DNA of 64,000 nucleotides, from contig NZ_RRZK01000008.1 in NCBI RefSeq assembly GCF_004348895.1, forward strand, positions 310,001-374,000. The letters are read 5' to 3'. Positions 44,900 through 53,970 of this stretch are shown here, one piece after another. The stretch is from Pseudomonas vancouverensis (GTDB lineage: Bacteria > Pseudomonadota > Gammaproteobacteria > Pseudomonadales > Pseudomonadaceae). Within the stretch, counting starts at the first letter, position 1. Every line of letters starts with the position of its first letter. The translations under genes and the position numbers were made by a program. The notes below the pieces were generated by a model. That model was not told the DNA's origin, did no database searches, and saw nothing but the letters and a program-made list of their open reading frames with translations.

Positions 44900-45813
44900 G
44901 CTTGGGCTCCCGGGCGTTGGCTCTTGGCGGCACTGCGGCTATAGAGGGCGTACAGCACCAGGGACAGCAGCATGATCCCCAGCAGCAGGAACGACAGCGA
45001 ACTGCCCAGCGGCCAGTTGCGCGCAGTGCCGAACTGTTGCTGGATCAGGTTGCCGATCATCAGCGTCTTGCCACCACCGAGAATCGCCGGAGTGATGAAC
45101 GCGCCGAGGCTGGGTACGAACACCAGCAGCGCACCGGCAATCACGCCGGGCATCGACAGCGGCAGGATGATCCGGCGCAGCGCGTGCCAGCGATTGGCGC
45201 CCAGGTCGTAGGCGGCCTCCACCAGGCGCCAGTCGAGTTTTTCCAAAGTCGAATAGATCGGCAGGATCATGAACGGCAGGAAGCTGTAGACCAGCCCGAC
45301 GCTGACGGCGAAGTCGTTGTAGAGCAGGGTGATGCCACCGGCCTGGGGGAACAGTGCGTTCAGGCCCTGGGCGACCCAGCCTTGCTCGCGCAGGATGATC
45401 AGCCAGGCGTAGTTGCGGATCAGCAGGTTGGTCCAGAACGGGATGGTGATCAGCAACACCATCAGGTTGCGCCGGCGCGGGGTCAGGCTCGACATCCACA
45501 ACGCCACCGGAAAACCGAACAGGAAACACAGGACAGTGGTGCCGCCGGCCTGGAACACCGAGCGCAACAGCGCCTGGGCGTAGACCCAGTTCAATTCAAG
45601 CTCACCGTCGAAACCTTCCTGGAAAAACAGCTGCACGTAGCTTTGCAATTGCCAGTTGGCTTGCCAGTCGACACCGCCGTACACGTTGCGCGGCAACAGG
45701 CTGATGTAGCCCATGATGCCCAGTGGAATGGCGATCAGGGCCAGCAGGGTCAGAACCACCGGGCTGAGCAACAGCGCACGGTTGAGGGCTGGGGAAGTGC
45801 TGCTGACGCTCAT
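44896..45813 (-). CDS. ABC transporter permease (PotB-like)
   Basis: A 305-residue permease with about six membrane helices. The coupling loop EAAYDLGANRWHALRRIILPLSMPG matches the EAA motif. It is the heterodimer partner of the PotC-like permease and begins two bases after the ATPase gene stop. Confidence 0.92.
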   Translation of the reverse strand: MSVSSTSPALNRALLLSPVVLTLLALIAIPLGIMGYISLLPRNVYGGVDWQANWQLQSYVQLFFQEGFDGELELNWVYAQALLRSVFQAGGTTVLCFLFGFPVALWMSSLTPRRRNLMVLLITIPFWTNLLIRNYAWLIILREQGWVAQGLNALFPQAGGITLLYNDFAVSVGLVYSFLPFMILPIYSTLEKLDWRLVEAAYDLGANRWHALRRIILPLSMPGVIAGALLVFVPSLGAFITPAILGGGKTLMIGNLIQQQFGTARNWPLGSSLSFLLLGIMLLSLVLYALYSRSAAKSQRPGAQA

Positions 45814-45814
45814 C

Positions 45815-46900
45815 TCAGGCCTCCATCAACAGGCAGGCGTGGGGCGGCAGGTTGACCGCGACGCGATCACCGACCACCCGGCCATGGTTCAGGCCTTCGT
45901 TGTTTTCGCGCAGCATGACCTTGATGTCGTTGTTCAGACGGCACTGGTAGAGGGTCGCGGTGCCGACGTACAGCACGGCCTCGATCACGCCGCGCAGATG
46001 ATGGGGCTGGGTGGGGTCGACCAGTTGCGAGCGCTCGGGACGAAACGCCAGTTGCACCTTGGCGCCGTTGACGCCCTGGGGCGGGCAGGGAATTTCCACC
46101 GGCATGCCATTGGGCACGAACAGGTGCTCGTTCTGCTGGCCGCGCTTGAGGTGGCCGGGGAGGAAATTGATGTCGCCGATGAACTGGGCGACGAACTGGT
46201 GTTGGGGGCGCTCGTAGATCTCGTTGGGCGTGCCGATCTGCAGGATCTTGCCGGCGGACATCACGGCGATGCGGTCGGACAGGGTCAGGGCTTCTTCCTG
46301 GTCGTGGGTGACGAAGATGAAGGTGATCCCGGCTTCTTTCTGTACGCGCTTGAGCTCGACCTGCATTTCCTTGCGCAGCTTGAGGTCCAGCGCCGACAGC
46401 GGTTCGTCGAGCAACAGCACTTTCGGTTTCGGCGCCAGGGCCCGGGCCAGCGCCACGCGCTGCTGCTGGCCACCGGACAGTTCAGCCGGTTTGCGCCCCG
46501 CCAGGTGCTGCATTTGCACCAGCGCGAGCATTTCGTCGACCCGCTGCGAGATCAGTTTGCGATCCAGGCCCTGCATCTCGAGGCCGAAGGCGATATTCTG
46601 CGCCACACTCATGTGTGGAAACAGCGCGTAACTCTGGAAGACCGTGTTGACCCGGCGCTTGAACGGCGGCAAATCATTGACCGGCTCGCCGGCCAGGCGA
46701 ATCTCGCCGTCGCTGACGTGCTCGAAGCCGGCGATGGTGCGCAGCAAGGTGGTTTTGCCGCAGCCGGAAGGGCCAAGCAGGGTGAAGAACTCGTTGTCGG
46801 CAATGTCGACGGACACATTGTCGAGGGCCGGTGCCAGCCCGGGATCTTCAGAGTATCGCTTTGAGACGTTTCGCACTTGAATTGCAACTGGATGACCCAT
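45815..46900 (-). CDS. ABC transporter ATP-binding protein (PotA-like)
   Basis: A 361-residue ATPase. Walker A is [12 protein letters not shown] (about residue 40), the signature is [15 protein letters not shown], Walker B is [12 protein letters not shown], and the D-loop and switch histidine (VTHDQEEAL) follow. The C-terminal 120 residues form the TOBE-type regulatory domain of the polyamine subfamily. It is the first gene of the operon; an imperfect palindrome lies directly upstream and is a candidate regulator site. Confidence 0.93.
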   Translation of the reverse strand: MGHPVAIQVRNVSKRYSEDPGLAPALDNVSVDIADNEFFTLLGPSGCGKTTLLRTIAGFEHVSDGEIRLAGEPVNDLPPFKRRVNTVFQSYALFPHMSVAQNIAFGLEMQGLDRKLISQRVDEMLALVQMQHLAGRKPAELSGGQQQRVALARALAPKPKVLLLDEPLSALDLKLRKEMQVELKRVQKEAGITFIFVTHDQEEALTLSDRIAVMSAGKILQIGTPNEIYERPQHQFVAQFIGDINFLPGHLKRGQQNEHLFVPNGMPVEIPCPPQGVNGAKVQLAFRPERSQLVDPTQPHHLRGVIEAVLYVGTATLYQCRLNNDIKVMLRENNEGLNHGRVVGDRVAVNLPPHACLLMEA

Positions 46901-46921
46901 AATGGTGCATTCCTCTAATTA

Positions 46922-46944
46922 TTGTATGCAAAATCTGGATGCAA
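46922..46944. promoter_or_regulatory. Candidate GntR operator between the transporter operon and its regulator
   Basis: TTGTATGC-AAAATCT-GGATGCAA is an imperfect inverted repeat (6 of 8 arm positions match). The left part also holds TTGTATGCAA, near the TTGTATACAA pattern seen at some GntR/FCD operators. It is about 22 bp upstream of the ATPase start and 97 bp upstream of the regulator start. Confidence 0.4.
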
Positions 46945-47040
46945 TTTAGAAATACCCGGATTAACCTGCCCGTGCAAGCCCCTTTTTCAATGGCTATCCA
47001 CTCGCCAGGGCTGTTTGCACAGGGCGCGAGGAGTTGATGA

Positions 47041-47730
47041 ATGACCGAGAAGAAACTGGAAACCACGGTCGACCGTGTCTACCAAGGGGTTTACGAGGCG
47101 ATCAGCAAGCGCTCGTTACGCCCGGGCATGAAGCTGGGCGAGGCGTCACTGGCCGAACTTTTCAATGTCAGCCGCACTTCCGTACGTGCCGCGCTCAAGC
47201 AATTGGAGGCCGATGGACTGGTCACCACCGAGCCCAATAAAGGTGCGTCGGTGTCGTTGCCCAGTGACGAAGAGATCCGTTCTTTGTTCGAAACCCGGCG
47301 CCTGATCGAGATCGGCATCGTTAGTGAACTGTGCCGACGGCGTGATACGGCGGTCACCCGCGACTTGCGTGATCATCTGTTGCTGGAGGACGAGGCGCAC
47401 CAGAGCGGCGACCACGAGCGCTTGATCCATCTATTGGGCGAGTTCCACATCAAGCTGGCCCGCAGCCTGAATAACCCGGTGCTGCTGGACTGGTACCAGA
47501 AGCTGATTTCCCGGGCGTCGCTGTACGCCGCGGCGCTGGATGACGACAGCCACGAAGCCTGCCGGGACGATGAGCATTTGCGCTTGATCGAATACATCGA
47601 GGCGGGCAACCAGAGTGCGGCGATTGAACTGACCTGCATGCATCTGAATGGCATCGAGAAGGCCATTCTTGATGTGGCGGCGACCCTCAAGACCAGCTAC
47701 AACCCGCTCAAGCATTTGATTGAGGTATAG
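47041..47730 (+). CDS. GntR-family (FCD) transcriptional regulator
   Basis: A 229-residue regulator with a winged helix at residues 10-75 (LGEASLAELFNVSRTSVRAALKQLEADGLV) and a helical FCD ligand-binding domain at about 85-215. Candidate metal ligands are Asp/His in GEFHIKLAR, DDEHLRLIEYI and CMHLNGIEKAI. It is divergent from the ABC/amidohydrolase operon across 140 bp and most probably represses it until the substrate binds. GAGGAG lies seven bases before the ATG. A terminator follows. Confidence 0.9.
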   Translation: MTEKKLETTVDRVYQGVYEAISKRSLRPGMKLGEASLAELFNVSRTSVRAALKQLEADGLVTTEPNKGASVSLPSDEEIRSLFETRRLIEIGIVSELCRRRDTAVTRDLRDHLLLEDEAHQSGDHERLIHLLGEFHIKLARSLNNPVLLDWYQKLISRASLYAAALDDDSHEACRDDEHLRLIEYIEAGNQSAAIELTCMHLNGIEKAILDVAATLKTSYNPLKHLIEV

Positions 47731-47735
47731 GCCCT

Positions 47736-47762
47736 CGTGGGAGCGAGCTTGCTCGCGATGGA
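47736..47762. repeat. REP element
   Basis: CGTGGGAGCGAGCTTGCTCGCGATGG, one REP unit directly after the gntR stop codon. Confidence 0.75.
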
Positions 47763-47772
47763 GGCATGAACG

Positions 47773-47801
47773 ACGCGGGGCATCTGGTGCCCCGCGTTTT
47801 C
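47773..47801 (+). terminator. Terminator of the GntR-family gene
   Basis: ACGCGGGGCA pairs with TGCCCCGCGT around TCTGG, followed by TTTTCGTTG. It lies 43 bp after the gntR stop. Confidence 0.85.
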
Positions 47802-47927
47802 GTTGAGACCATCGAGGGCAAAGGGGGGAGCCTGGGCCCGGGAGAATCAGCTATACCTCATATGAAACGAATGACGTGCAGGATGCTCGAAACACACGGG
47901 TGTCAATGACCGGGGTAGAGCGAGCCA

Positions 47928-50039
47928 ATGCAGTTTCTAGAGGAAAGCCACGGGTGTTCCGGCTGGAACGGCGAAATGGCCGGGCGCATTCGTGCGTTCG
48001 ACTGGAGCCGGACCGAGCTGGGCGCGCTGGGTAGCTGGTCGAAAAGCCTGAGCAGTTCGGTGCAATTGATGCTCGCCTCGCCGCTGCCGATGGTCATGCT
48101 CTGGGGGCCGTCCGGGTACATGATCTACAACGATGCGTATTCGGCATTTGCCGGAGGACGGCATCCTTATCTGTTGGGTTCTCCGGTCGAGCTGGGCTGG
48201 CCGGAAGTCGCCGAATTCAACCGTCATGTGGTCGACACCTGCCTGGCCGGCGGTACCTTGTCCTATCGCAATAAAGAGCTGGTGCTACTGCGCGATGGCA
48301 TTCCCGAAGAAGTCTGGCTGGACCTCTATTACAGCCCGGTTTCCAATGATGACGGGCGCCCGGCCGGGGTCATGGCCATGGTGGTGGAAACCACTGAACG
48401 AGTGAACTCCGAACGTCGGCGCCAGGCTGCCGAAGACGCCTACCGCGCCGACAACGAGCGGGTCCGCCTGGCATTGAATGCCGGAGCCTTGCTTGGTTCC
48501 TTCGTGTGGGACGTCAAAACCGACGTGCTGTCCGCCGATGAGCGTTTTGCCCGGACTTTCTATTTCCCACCCGGGCAGGACCTCAACCATCTTTCCCAGG
48601 AAGAAGCCGAACGACGCATCCACCCCGACGACCTCGCCTGGGTGCGCGAGCGAGTGCGCCTATCGGTTGAAACCGGCGAGGCCTACAACGCCGAGTACCG
48701 CATCTTGCGGCCCGACGGCAGTTACCTTTGGGTGCTCGCCAGTGGTTGCTGCGAATTCAATGCGCAGGGTGAGGCTTTTCGTTTCCCCGGGGTACTGATC
48801 GATATCCATGAACGCAAGATTGCCGAAGAGTCATTGCTCAGGTTCACCCGCAACCTGGAGCAGCGGGTCGCCGAGGAAGTAGAAGCGCGCCTGGCGGCCG
48901 AAGAGCAATTGCGCCAGTCGCAGAAGCTGGAAGCCATTGGCGGTCTGACCGGCGGCGTGGCCCATGACTTCAACAACCTGTTGCAGGTGATCGCCGGCAA
49001 CCTGCACCTGCTGGCGCGACACGAACCCGGCAACGCCAATGTGCAGCGCCGGGTAGCAGCGTCGATTGCCGCTGTCGAGCGCGGCGCCAAACTGTCTTCG
49101 CAATTGCTCGCGTTTGCCCGGCGTCAGCCATTGTCGCCGGCGGTGGTGACCTTGCGACAGATCTTCGATGGGTTGGCAGAGCTGTTGCAACGCGCATTGG
49201 GCGAAACCGTGCAGGTGCACATGAGCGCGCCGGAGGACGCCTGGGCGGTGTTTGTCGATGGCAATCAGCTGGAAAACGCCATTCTCAATCTGGCGATCAA
49301 TGCCCGTGATGCCTTGCAAGGCGAGGGGACCATCGAGCTGAGTGCCGAGAACATTGTGCTGGCCCCTGGGTTTTGTATGGGCAAGGGTATCGTTCCCGGT
49401 GAGTTTGTGCGCGTGTCAGTGACTGACAACGGTATTGGCATGCCGTCCGAGGTCCTGGCCCAGGTCTTCGAACCCTTCTTCACCACCAAGGCCGACGGGC
49501 AGGGCACCGGGCTCGGGTTGAGCATGGTGTTCGGTTTCGTCAAGCAGAGTGGCGGCCATATCGAGATCGACAGCGAGGTCGGGCAGGGCACACGGGCGCA
49601 GCTGTATTTTCCGCGCACCTTGCGTTCGACGCCGGTGGAAACGCCGGACAGCGACGTGCAACAGCAGGGCGGTCATGAACGCATCCTGGTGGTCGAGGAC
49701 AATGACGCGGTGCGGGTGTCGGTGGTGGAGTTGCTGCGCGACGAGGGCTACCAGATTGTCACGGCGAACAACGGCGACATGGCCATGCAGATGCTACTCG
49801 AGGGGGTGGCCGTGGATCTGATCTTCACCGATGTGGTGATGCCCGGCCTGATCAAGAGTTCAGACCTGGCAGCCTGGGCCAAGGTGCAGGAACCGCCCGT
49901 GGCGGTGTTGTTCACGTCAGGGCATACCCGCGACATCATTTCGCGCAACCATCAGCTGAGTCCGGATACGCACCTGCTCAGCAAGCCTTACAGCGCAGAG
50001 GCGCTGACCCGCAGGGTGCGCGCCGTCCTCAACGGCTGA
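47928..50039 (+). CDS. PAS-domain hybrid histidine kinase
   Basis: A 703-residue cytoplasmic hybrid kinase with no membrane segment. Two PAS regions are visible (about 40-160, with PMVMLWGPSGYMIYNDAYSAF; about 185-305, with the PAC pattern YRILRPDGSYLWV). A coiled-coil region leads into the HisKA motif GGVAHDFNNLLQVI (phospho-His near residue 350), the HATPase region has NLAINARDAL, DNGIGM and GTGLGLSM, and the C-terminal receiver (about 585-700) has the phospho-acceptor Asp in DLIFTDVVMPG. It converges on the hybrid kinase at 50153-52096, which it resembles. Its output partner is unknown; it may feed the same phosphorelay. Confidence 0.9.
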   Translation: MQFLEESHGCSGWNGEMAGRIRAFDWSRTELGALGSWSKSLSSSVQLMLASPLPMVMLWGPSGYMIYNDAYSAFAGGRHPYLLGSPVELGWPEVAEFNRHVVDTCLAGGTLSYRNKELVLLRDGIPEEVWLDLYYSPVSNDDGRPAGVMAMVVETTERVNSERRRQAAEDAYRADNERVRLALNAGALLGSFVWDVKTDVLSADERFARTFYFPPGQDLNHLSQEEAERRIHPDDLAWVRERVRLSVETGEAYNAEYRILRPDGSYLWVLASGCCEFNAQGEAFRFPGVLIDIHERKIAEESLLRFTRNLEQRVAEEVEARLAAEEQLRQSQKLEAIGGLTGGVAHDFNNLLQVIAGNLHLLARHEPGNANVQRRVAASIAAVERGAKLSSQLLAFARRQPLSPAVVTLRQIFDGLAELLQRALGETVQVHMSAPEDAWAVFVDGNQLENAILNLAINARDALQGEGTIELSAENIVLAPGFCMGKGIVPGEFVRVSVTDNGIGMPSEVLAQVFEPFFTTKADGQGTGLGLSMVFGFVKQSGGHIEIDSEVGQGTRAQLYFPRTLRSTPVETPDSDVQQQGGHERILVVEDNDAVRVSVVELLRDEGYQIVTANNGDMAMQMLLEGVAVDLIFTDVVMPGLIKSSDLAAWAKVQEPPVAVLFTSGHTRDIISRNHQLSPDTHLLSKPYSAEALTRRVRAVLNG

Positions 50040-50047
50040 CAAAATTC

Positions 50048-50140
50048 CCCTGTGGGAGCGGGTTCGCGAAGACGGCCGTCTATTCAATAGAATTGTCGCC
50101 TGATGCACCGCTATCGCGAGCAAGCTCGCTCCCACAGGGT
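50048..50140. repeat. Inverted pair of REP elements
   Basis: CCTGTGGGAGCGGGTTCGCGAAGA and CTATCGCGAGCAAGCTCGCTCCCACAGG form an inverted pair between the two convergent hybrid kinase genes. Confidence 0.8.
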
Positions 50141-50152
50141 TTGTTGGGGATT

Positions 50153-52096
50153 TCAGACGCCGTCCAGGGTACGTCGCACCTTGTCCAGCAGTTCGTTGAT
50201 CTGGAACGGCTTGATCAGCATTTCCATGCCATTGCCCAGGAACACCTGTCGATTGATCGCGGTTTCGGCGTAGCCGGTCATGAACAGGATCGGCAAGGTC
50301 TCGCGCCAGCCCCGGGCGACATCCGCCAGTTCACGGCCGCTCATGCGCGGCAGGCCGACATCGGTGAGCAGCAATTCGATGGAGTGGTCGTTCTGCAAGC
50401 GCTCCAGGGCGCTTTCAATATCGCCCACCTGGGTGCAGCGGTAGCCCGCATCCACCAGCACTTCGGCGACGAACATGCGCACAGACGGTGTGTCTTCGAC
50501 AATCAATATGTGTTCGCCGGCGCCCTGCGGGTCAACGCAGGCAGGCTCGGTCAGGCTCACCGTAGGATCGGAGCTGGCAGGCAGCATGATGGTCACTTCT
50601 GTACCGCGTCGCGCCACGCTGCGGATGTGTGCATCACCGCCAGACTGTCGGGCGAAACCGTAGATGCTCGACAGCCCGAGCCCGGTGCCCTGGCCCAAAG
50701 GTTTGGTGGTGAAAAACGGATCGAAGACCTTGCCGATCACGCTGTGGTCGATGCCGGTGCCGTCATCGCGCACCGACAGGGCGACGTAGGCGCCATCGGC
50801 CAGATTGGGGTCGCCATGGGAAAAGGCTGCGTAGGTGTTGACCCAGATATTGCCGCCTTGAGGCAACGCATCGCGGGCGTTGATCACCAGGTTGAGCATG
50901 GCGCTTTCCAGCTGGATCGGATCGACCAGGGCGATGGCCGGTTTGGTGGTGAGTTCCAGCTTCAAGGCGATGCGTTCGCCAATGGTGCGTACCAGCAATT
51001 CTTCGAGGGAACGGATGTGTTCGTTGATGTCCACCGGCCGGGTATCGAGGGGCTGCTGGCGGGCAAAAGCCAGTAACCGGTGGGTCAATGAAGCGGCACT
51101 GGTGGCGGAGGCCAGCGCCGCTTCGGCGTAGAACTGCACCTTGTCGGTTCGGGCTTCGGCGACGCGCTTCTGGATCAACTCCAGGCTGGTGATGATGCCG
51201 GTGAGCAAATTGTTGAAGTCGTGGGCGATACCGCCGGTCAACTTGCCCAGCGCGTCCATCTTCTGCACCTGCAACAATTGCGCCTCGGTGCGTGCGCGTT
51301 CGGCCACTTCCTTGGCCAATTGGGTGGTGGCGTCATCCAGTTGCGCCAGGTGTGAGCGCTCGCGGTGACGGTGTTCGGTGACATCCTCGACGAAGACCAG
51401 GCTCAGTTCAGGCGTGCGGTAGGGGGAAATCTGCCACTCGGTTTCGCGGACTTCACCCAGTACGCGCATATTGAGCGTGCCCTTCCAGCGCTCGCCATAG
51501 GCCAGGCGCAGGCGCAGTTCTTCGATCACGGCGCTCTGGTCGTCGTCGAAGCACTCGCGCAGCGTGTCAGCGGCCAGGTTGTCCTGCACCAGTTGCGCGA
51601 ATGCGTGGTTGCATTCGTGAACTTTCAGCTCGGCATCCAGCACTGCAATAGGTGCCGATACGTTGATAAAGATCTCGCGAAAGCGCGCCTCGCTTTCGCG
51701 CAGGGCATTCTCTATGTCTCGTACCCGCAGCAACGTGCGCAGGGTGGCCAGCAGCACGTCCGGGTCCACGGGGTGGATCAGGTAGGCGTCGGCCCCGGCA
51801 TCGAGCCCGGTGATGATGTCGCCGGTCTGGATCGAGGCCGCCGACACGTGAATCACCGGCAACAGCGCCGTGGCGGCTTCCGAGCGCAGCTTGCGGACGA
51901 TGTCGAAGCCGCTCATGTCAGGCAGGTTGACGTCGAGAATCAGCGCATCGATGGACACGCTGTCGATCAGTTCCAGGCCCTCATTGCCGGTGCCTGCTTC
52001 CAACACTTCGTAGCCGTGGCGCTCCAGACGCCGACGCAGGGCGTAGCGGGTGGCAACGTTGTCGTCGACGATCAGCAAGCGCAGATCACGTTTCAT
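50153..52096 (-). CDS. REC-PAS-histidine kinase-REC hybrid
   Basis: A 647-residue protein with an N-terminal receiver (Asp in ALILDVNLPDMSG near residue 54), a PAS region (about 140-230), coiled coil, HisKA (GGIAHDFNNLLTGI near residue 290), HATPase (NLVINARDAL, DDGTGI, GTGLGLSSIYGF) and a C-terminal receiver (Asp in LLLTDVGLPRMSG). GGAG lies seven bases upstream of the start, and it overlaps the upstream kinase gene by 11 bp. It is the last gene of the stressosome operon and probably receives the signal from it through the upstream kinase. No DNA-binding output domain is present. Confidence 0.92.
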   Translation of the reverse strand: MKRDLRLLIVDDNVATRYALRRRLERHGYEVLEAGTGNEGLELIDSVSIDALILDVNLPDMSGFDIVRKLRSEAATALLPVIHVSAASIQTGDIITGLDAGADAYLIHPVDPDVLLATLRTLLRVRDIENALRESEARFREIFINVSAPIAVLDAELKVHECNHAFAQLVQDNLAADTLRECFDDDQSAVIEELRLRLAYGERWKGTLNMRVLGEVRETEWQISPYRTPELSLVFVEDVTEHRHRERSHLAQLDDATTQLAKEVAERARTEAQLLQVQKMDALGKLTGGIAHDFNNLLTGIITSLELIQKRVAEARTDKVQFYAEAALASATSAASLTHRLLAFARQQPLDTRPVDINEHIRSLEELLVRTIGERIALKLELTTKPAIALVDPIQLESAMLNLVINARDALPQGGNIWVNTYAAFSHGDPNLADGAYVALSVRDDGTGIDHSVIGKVFDPFFTTKPLGQGTGLGLSSIYGFARQSGGDAHIRSVARRGTEVTIMLPASSDPTVSLTEPACVDPQGAGEHILIVEDTPSVRMFVAEVLVDAGYRCTQVGDIESALERLQNDHSIELLLTDVGLPRMSGRELADVARGWRETLPILFMTGYAETAINRQVFLGNGMEMLIKPFQINELLDKVRRTLDGV

Positions 52097-52961
52097 CGGC
52101 AGGCTCCATTGCGATGGCCAGCGGGATGATCACGAAAAAGGTCGAACCCACGCCGGGTTCGCTTTGCACCCCGACTTCACCACCGAGCAACCCGGCAAAA
52201 CGCTTACACAGCGACAAGCCGAGGCCCGTGCCGCGCAGGCGTTTTTGCAACGGTGAATCGACCTGGGAGAAGTCCTCGAACAAGGCACCATGCAGCTCGG
52301 GAGCAATACCGATGCCACTGTCGCTGACGGCAAAACGCACATGGGCAGGGTTTTCCAGCCGGGCGGAGACCCGTATTTCACCGCGGGTGGTGAACTTCAG
52401 CGAATTGGCGATGAAATTGCGCAGGATCTGCGCGAGTTTCTTGTCATCGGTGTACAGCCGCGGCAGGCCCACCGGTTCTTCGAAAATCAGGTCCACGGCA
52501 CTGGTGTCGACAATCGGCCGGAACATGCCGCGCAGGGCGGCGAATAGGTCGAGCATGTCGAACCAGGCAGGGGAAATGGTGATGCGCCCGGCTTCGATTT
52601 TCGCCAGATCGAGCAGGTCATCGACCATGTCGCTGAGTTCCCGCGCGGCATTGCTGACGAACGCCACCTGTTTGTGCTGCTCATCGCTCAGCGGACCGTC
52701 GAGTTCGTCGGTGAGCAGGCTGGCGATGCTCAGGATCGAGCCCAGCGGCGTGCGAAACTCGTGGCTCATGTAGGACAGGAAACGGCTTTTCAGGTCCGAT
52801 GCCTGGCGCAGTTGTTCGGCCTGGGTATCGAGTTCGGCATACAGCGCCAGTACGCCCTGATTGGTTTCATCCAGCTCGTCGCGCAGGGCCGAGGCTTCAC
52901 CTTGCAGTTGCGCGATCAGTGCCGCCTGTTCGTCGAGCGGGTTCACGGATGTTTCAGCCAT
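52086..52961 (-). CDS. Soluble histidine kinase of the stressosome operon
   Basis: A 291-residue kinase with no membrane segment or classical sensor domain. A coiled-coil region (residues 15-60, with ALIAQLQGEASALRDELDETN) leads to the HisKA motif MSHEFRTPLGSIL, and the HATPase domain has NFIANSLKFT, DSGIGI and GTGLGLSLCKRFAGLLGG. ATG 52961 has GGAGG six bases upstream; it overlaps the upstream gene by eight bases. Lacking an input domain, it may be activated by RsbT released from the stressosome; that coupling is inference from operon structure. Confidence 0.9.
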   Translation of the reverse strand: MAETSVNPLDEQAALIAQLQGEASALRDELDETNQGVLALYAELDTQAEQLRQASDLKSRFLSYMSHEFRTPLGSILSIASLLTDELDGPLSDEQHKQVAFVSNAARELSDMVDDLLDLAKIEAGRITISPAWFDMLDLFAALRGMFRPIVDTSAVDLIFEEPVGLPRLYTDDKKLAQILRNFIANSLKFTTRGEIRVSARLENPAHVRFAVSDSGIGIAPELHGALFEDFSQVDSPLQKRLRGTGLGLSLCKRFAGLLGGEVGVQSEPGVGSTFFVIIPLAIAMEPADET

Positions 52962-53970
52962 GGGTGGCCTCCAGAGCAATGACCAGCACCGTAACATCGT
53001 CCCGCCCGCGACAGAAGTCGCGATGCAGCACAGCGGCGATCACGGCCGGGTGCCGGTGCACCAGGCCGGGGTAGTCCTGCAGGTTCCAGCGCGATTGCAG
53101 GCCGTCGCTGTACATGATCAATAGCTGTCCGTTCACTTGAGCATAGTCAAAGGGTTGCGCCTTTCGAAATTGCACGCCGACGATGCCGGGATGGGAGGCC
53201 AGGCCGCGGGATTTGTCCGCAGTGACCAGGCAGGCACCAATGTTGCCGATACCGGCGAAGGTCAGCCCGTCGCGCGCGGCATCGAACTGCGCCACGGCGG
53301 CAGCCCCTCCGCGAGTGGCGGTCATGGCGATGTGCATTTCCTCAAGCAGTTGCACTGGCGAAGCGAAGGGGATAGGGGCGAAGGCGCTTTCGCCTGCGCG
53401 GGCGGCCTTTTCGGCGTCTTCGCCGTGGCCCAATCCATCAATCACCAAAGCACTGATGCGCGCGCCGTCATAGGCCAGGTGCCAGACATCACCGCAGGCC
53501 GGGTCGTCGTGCAACGAATGCTGACTGATGCCAAAGCGTCGGTCCGCGGCCTTGTCTTCCCGGGGATAGACACGTGTCAGCAGTACGGCACCGCGGGCAT
53601 CGGCGTAGACATCGAACACTTCCGTCTGGCGTGAAACCGCTCCGAGGCCGATGCCTTGGGTGCCACCGGTTGAAAAACCGTCGGTCAGGCACGCCTGCAG
53701 ATCAAAACCCTGGGCTCGATCGATGGCGAGCATCTCGATGCCAGCACCGTTTTTGCGGGGCAGAACCCTCAGGTGAATTTCACCCCGGGCGGCGTGCTTG
53801 AGGATGTTGCTGGCCAGTTCCGTGGCGACCAGGGCAACCCGCCCGGCGTCCGTCGCATCGAGCCCGTGTTTTTCCGCGAGCTTCTGCGCGGTGCGCCGGG
53901 CGTGACCGATCTGGCTGCTGTCTTCGATCGCCAACACCTGGGTCAGCGAGCCGCTCAGGGTCATGTCCAT
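52954..53970 (-). CDS. RsbT-like ATPase fused to an RsbX/SpoIIE-type phosphatase domain
   Basis: A 338-residue two-domain protein. The N-terminal 130 residues are an RsbT/RsbW-type ATPase (VALVATELASNILKHA N-box, then TQGIGLGAV), and the C-terminal 190 are a PP2C-type phosphatase of the RsbX/SpoIIE group (ALVIDGLGHGEDAEKAA and the Asp-rich closing motif GRDDVTVLVIAL). In Bacillus RsbX dephosphorylates RsbR and RsbS to reset the stressosome. Here the reset phosphatase is joined to a kinase-like module. It overlaps rsbT by ten bases and the next kinase gene by eight. Confidence 0.9.
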   Translation of the reverse strand: MDMTLSGSLTQVLAIEDSSQIGHARRTAQKLAEKHGLDATDAGRVALVATELASNILKHAARGEIHLRVLPRKNGAGIEMLAIDRAQGFDLQACLTDGFSTGGTQGIGLGAVSRQTEVFDVYADARGAVLLTRVYPREDKAADRRFGISQHSLHDDPACGDVWHLAYDGARISALVIDGLGHGEDAEKAARAGESAFAPIPFASPVQLLEEMHIAMTATRGGAAAVAQFDAARDGLTFAGIGNIGACLVTADKSRGLASHPGIVGVQFRKAQPFDYAQVNGQLLIMYSDGLQSRWNLQDYPGLVHRHPAVIAAVLHRDFCRGRDDVTVLVIALEATHG

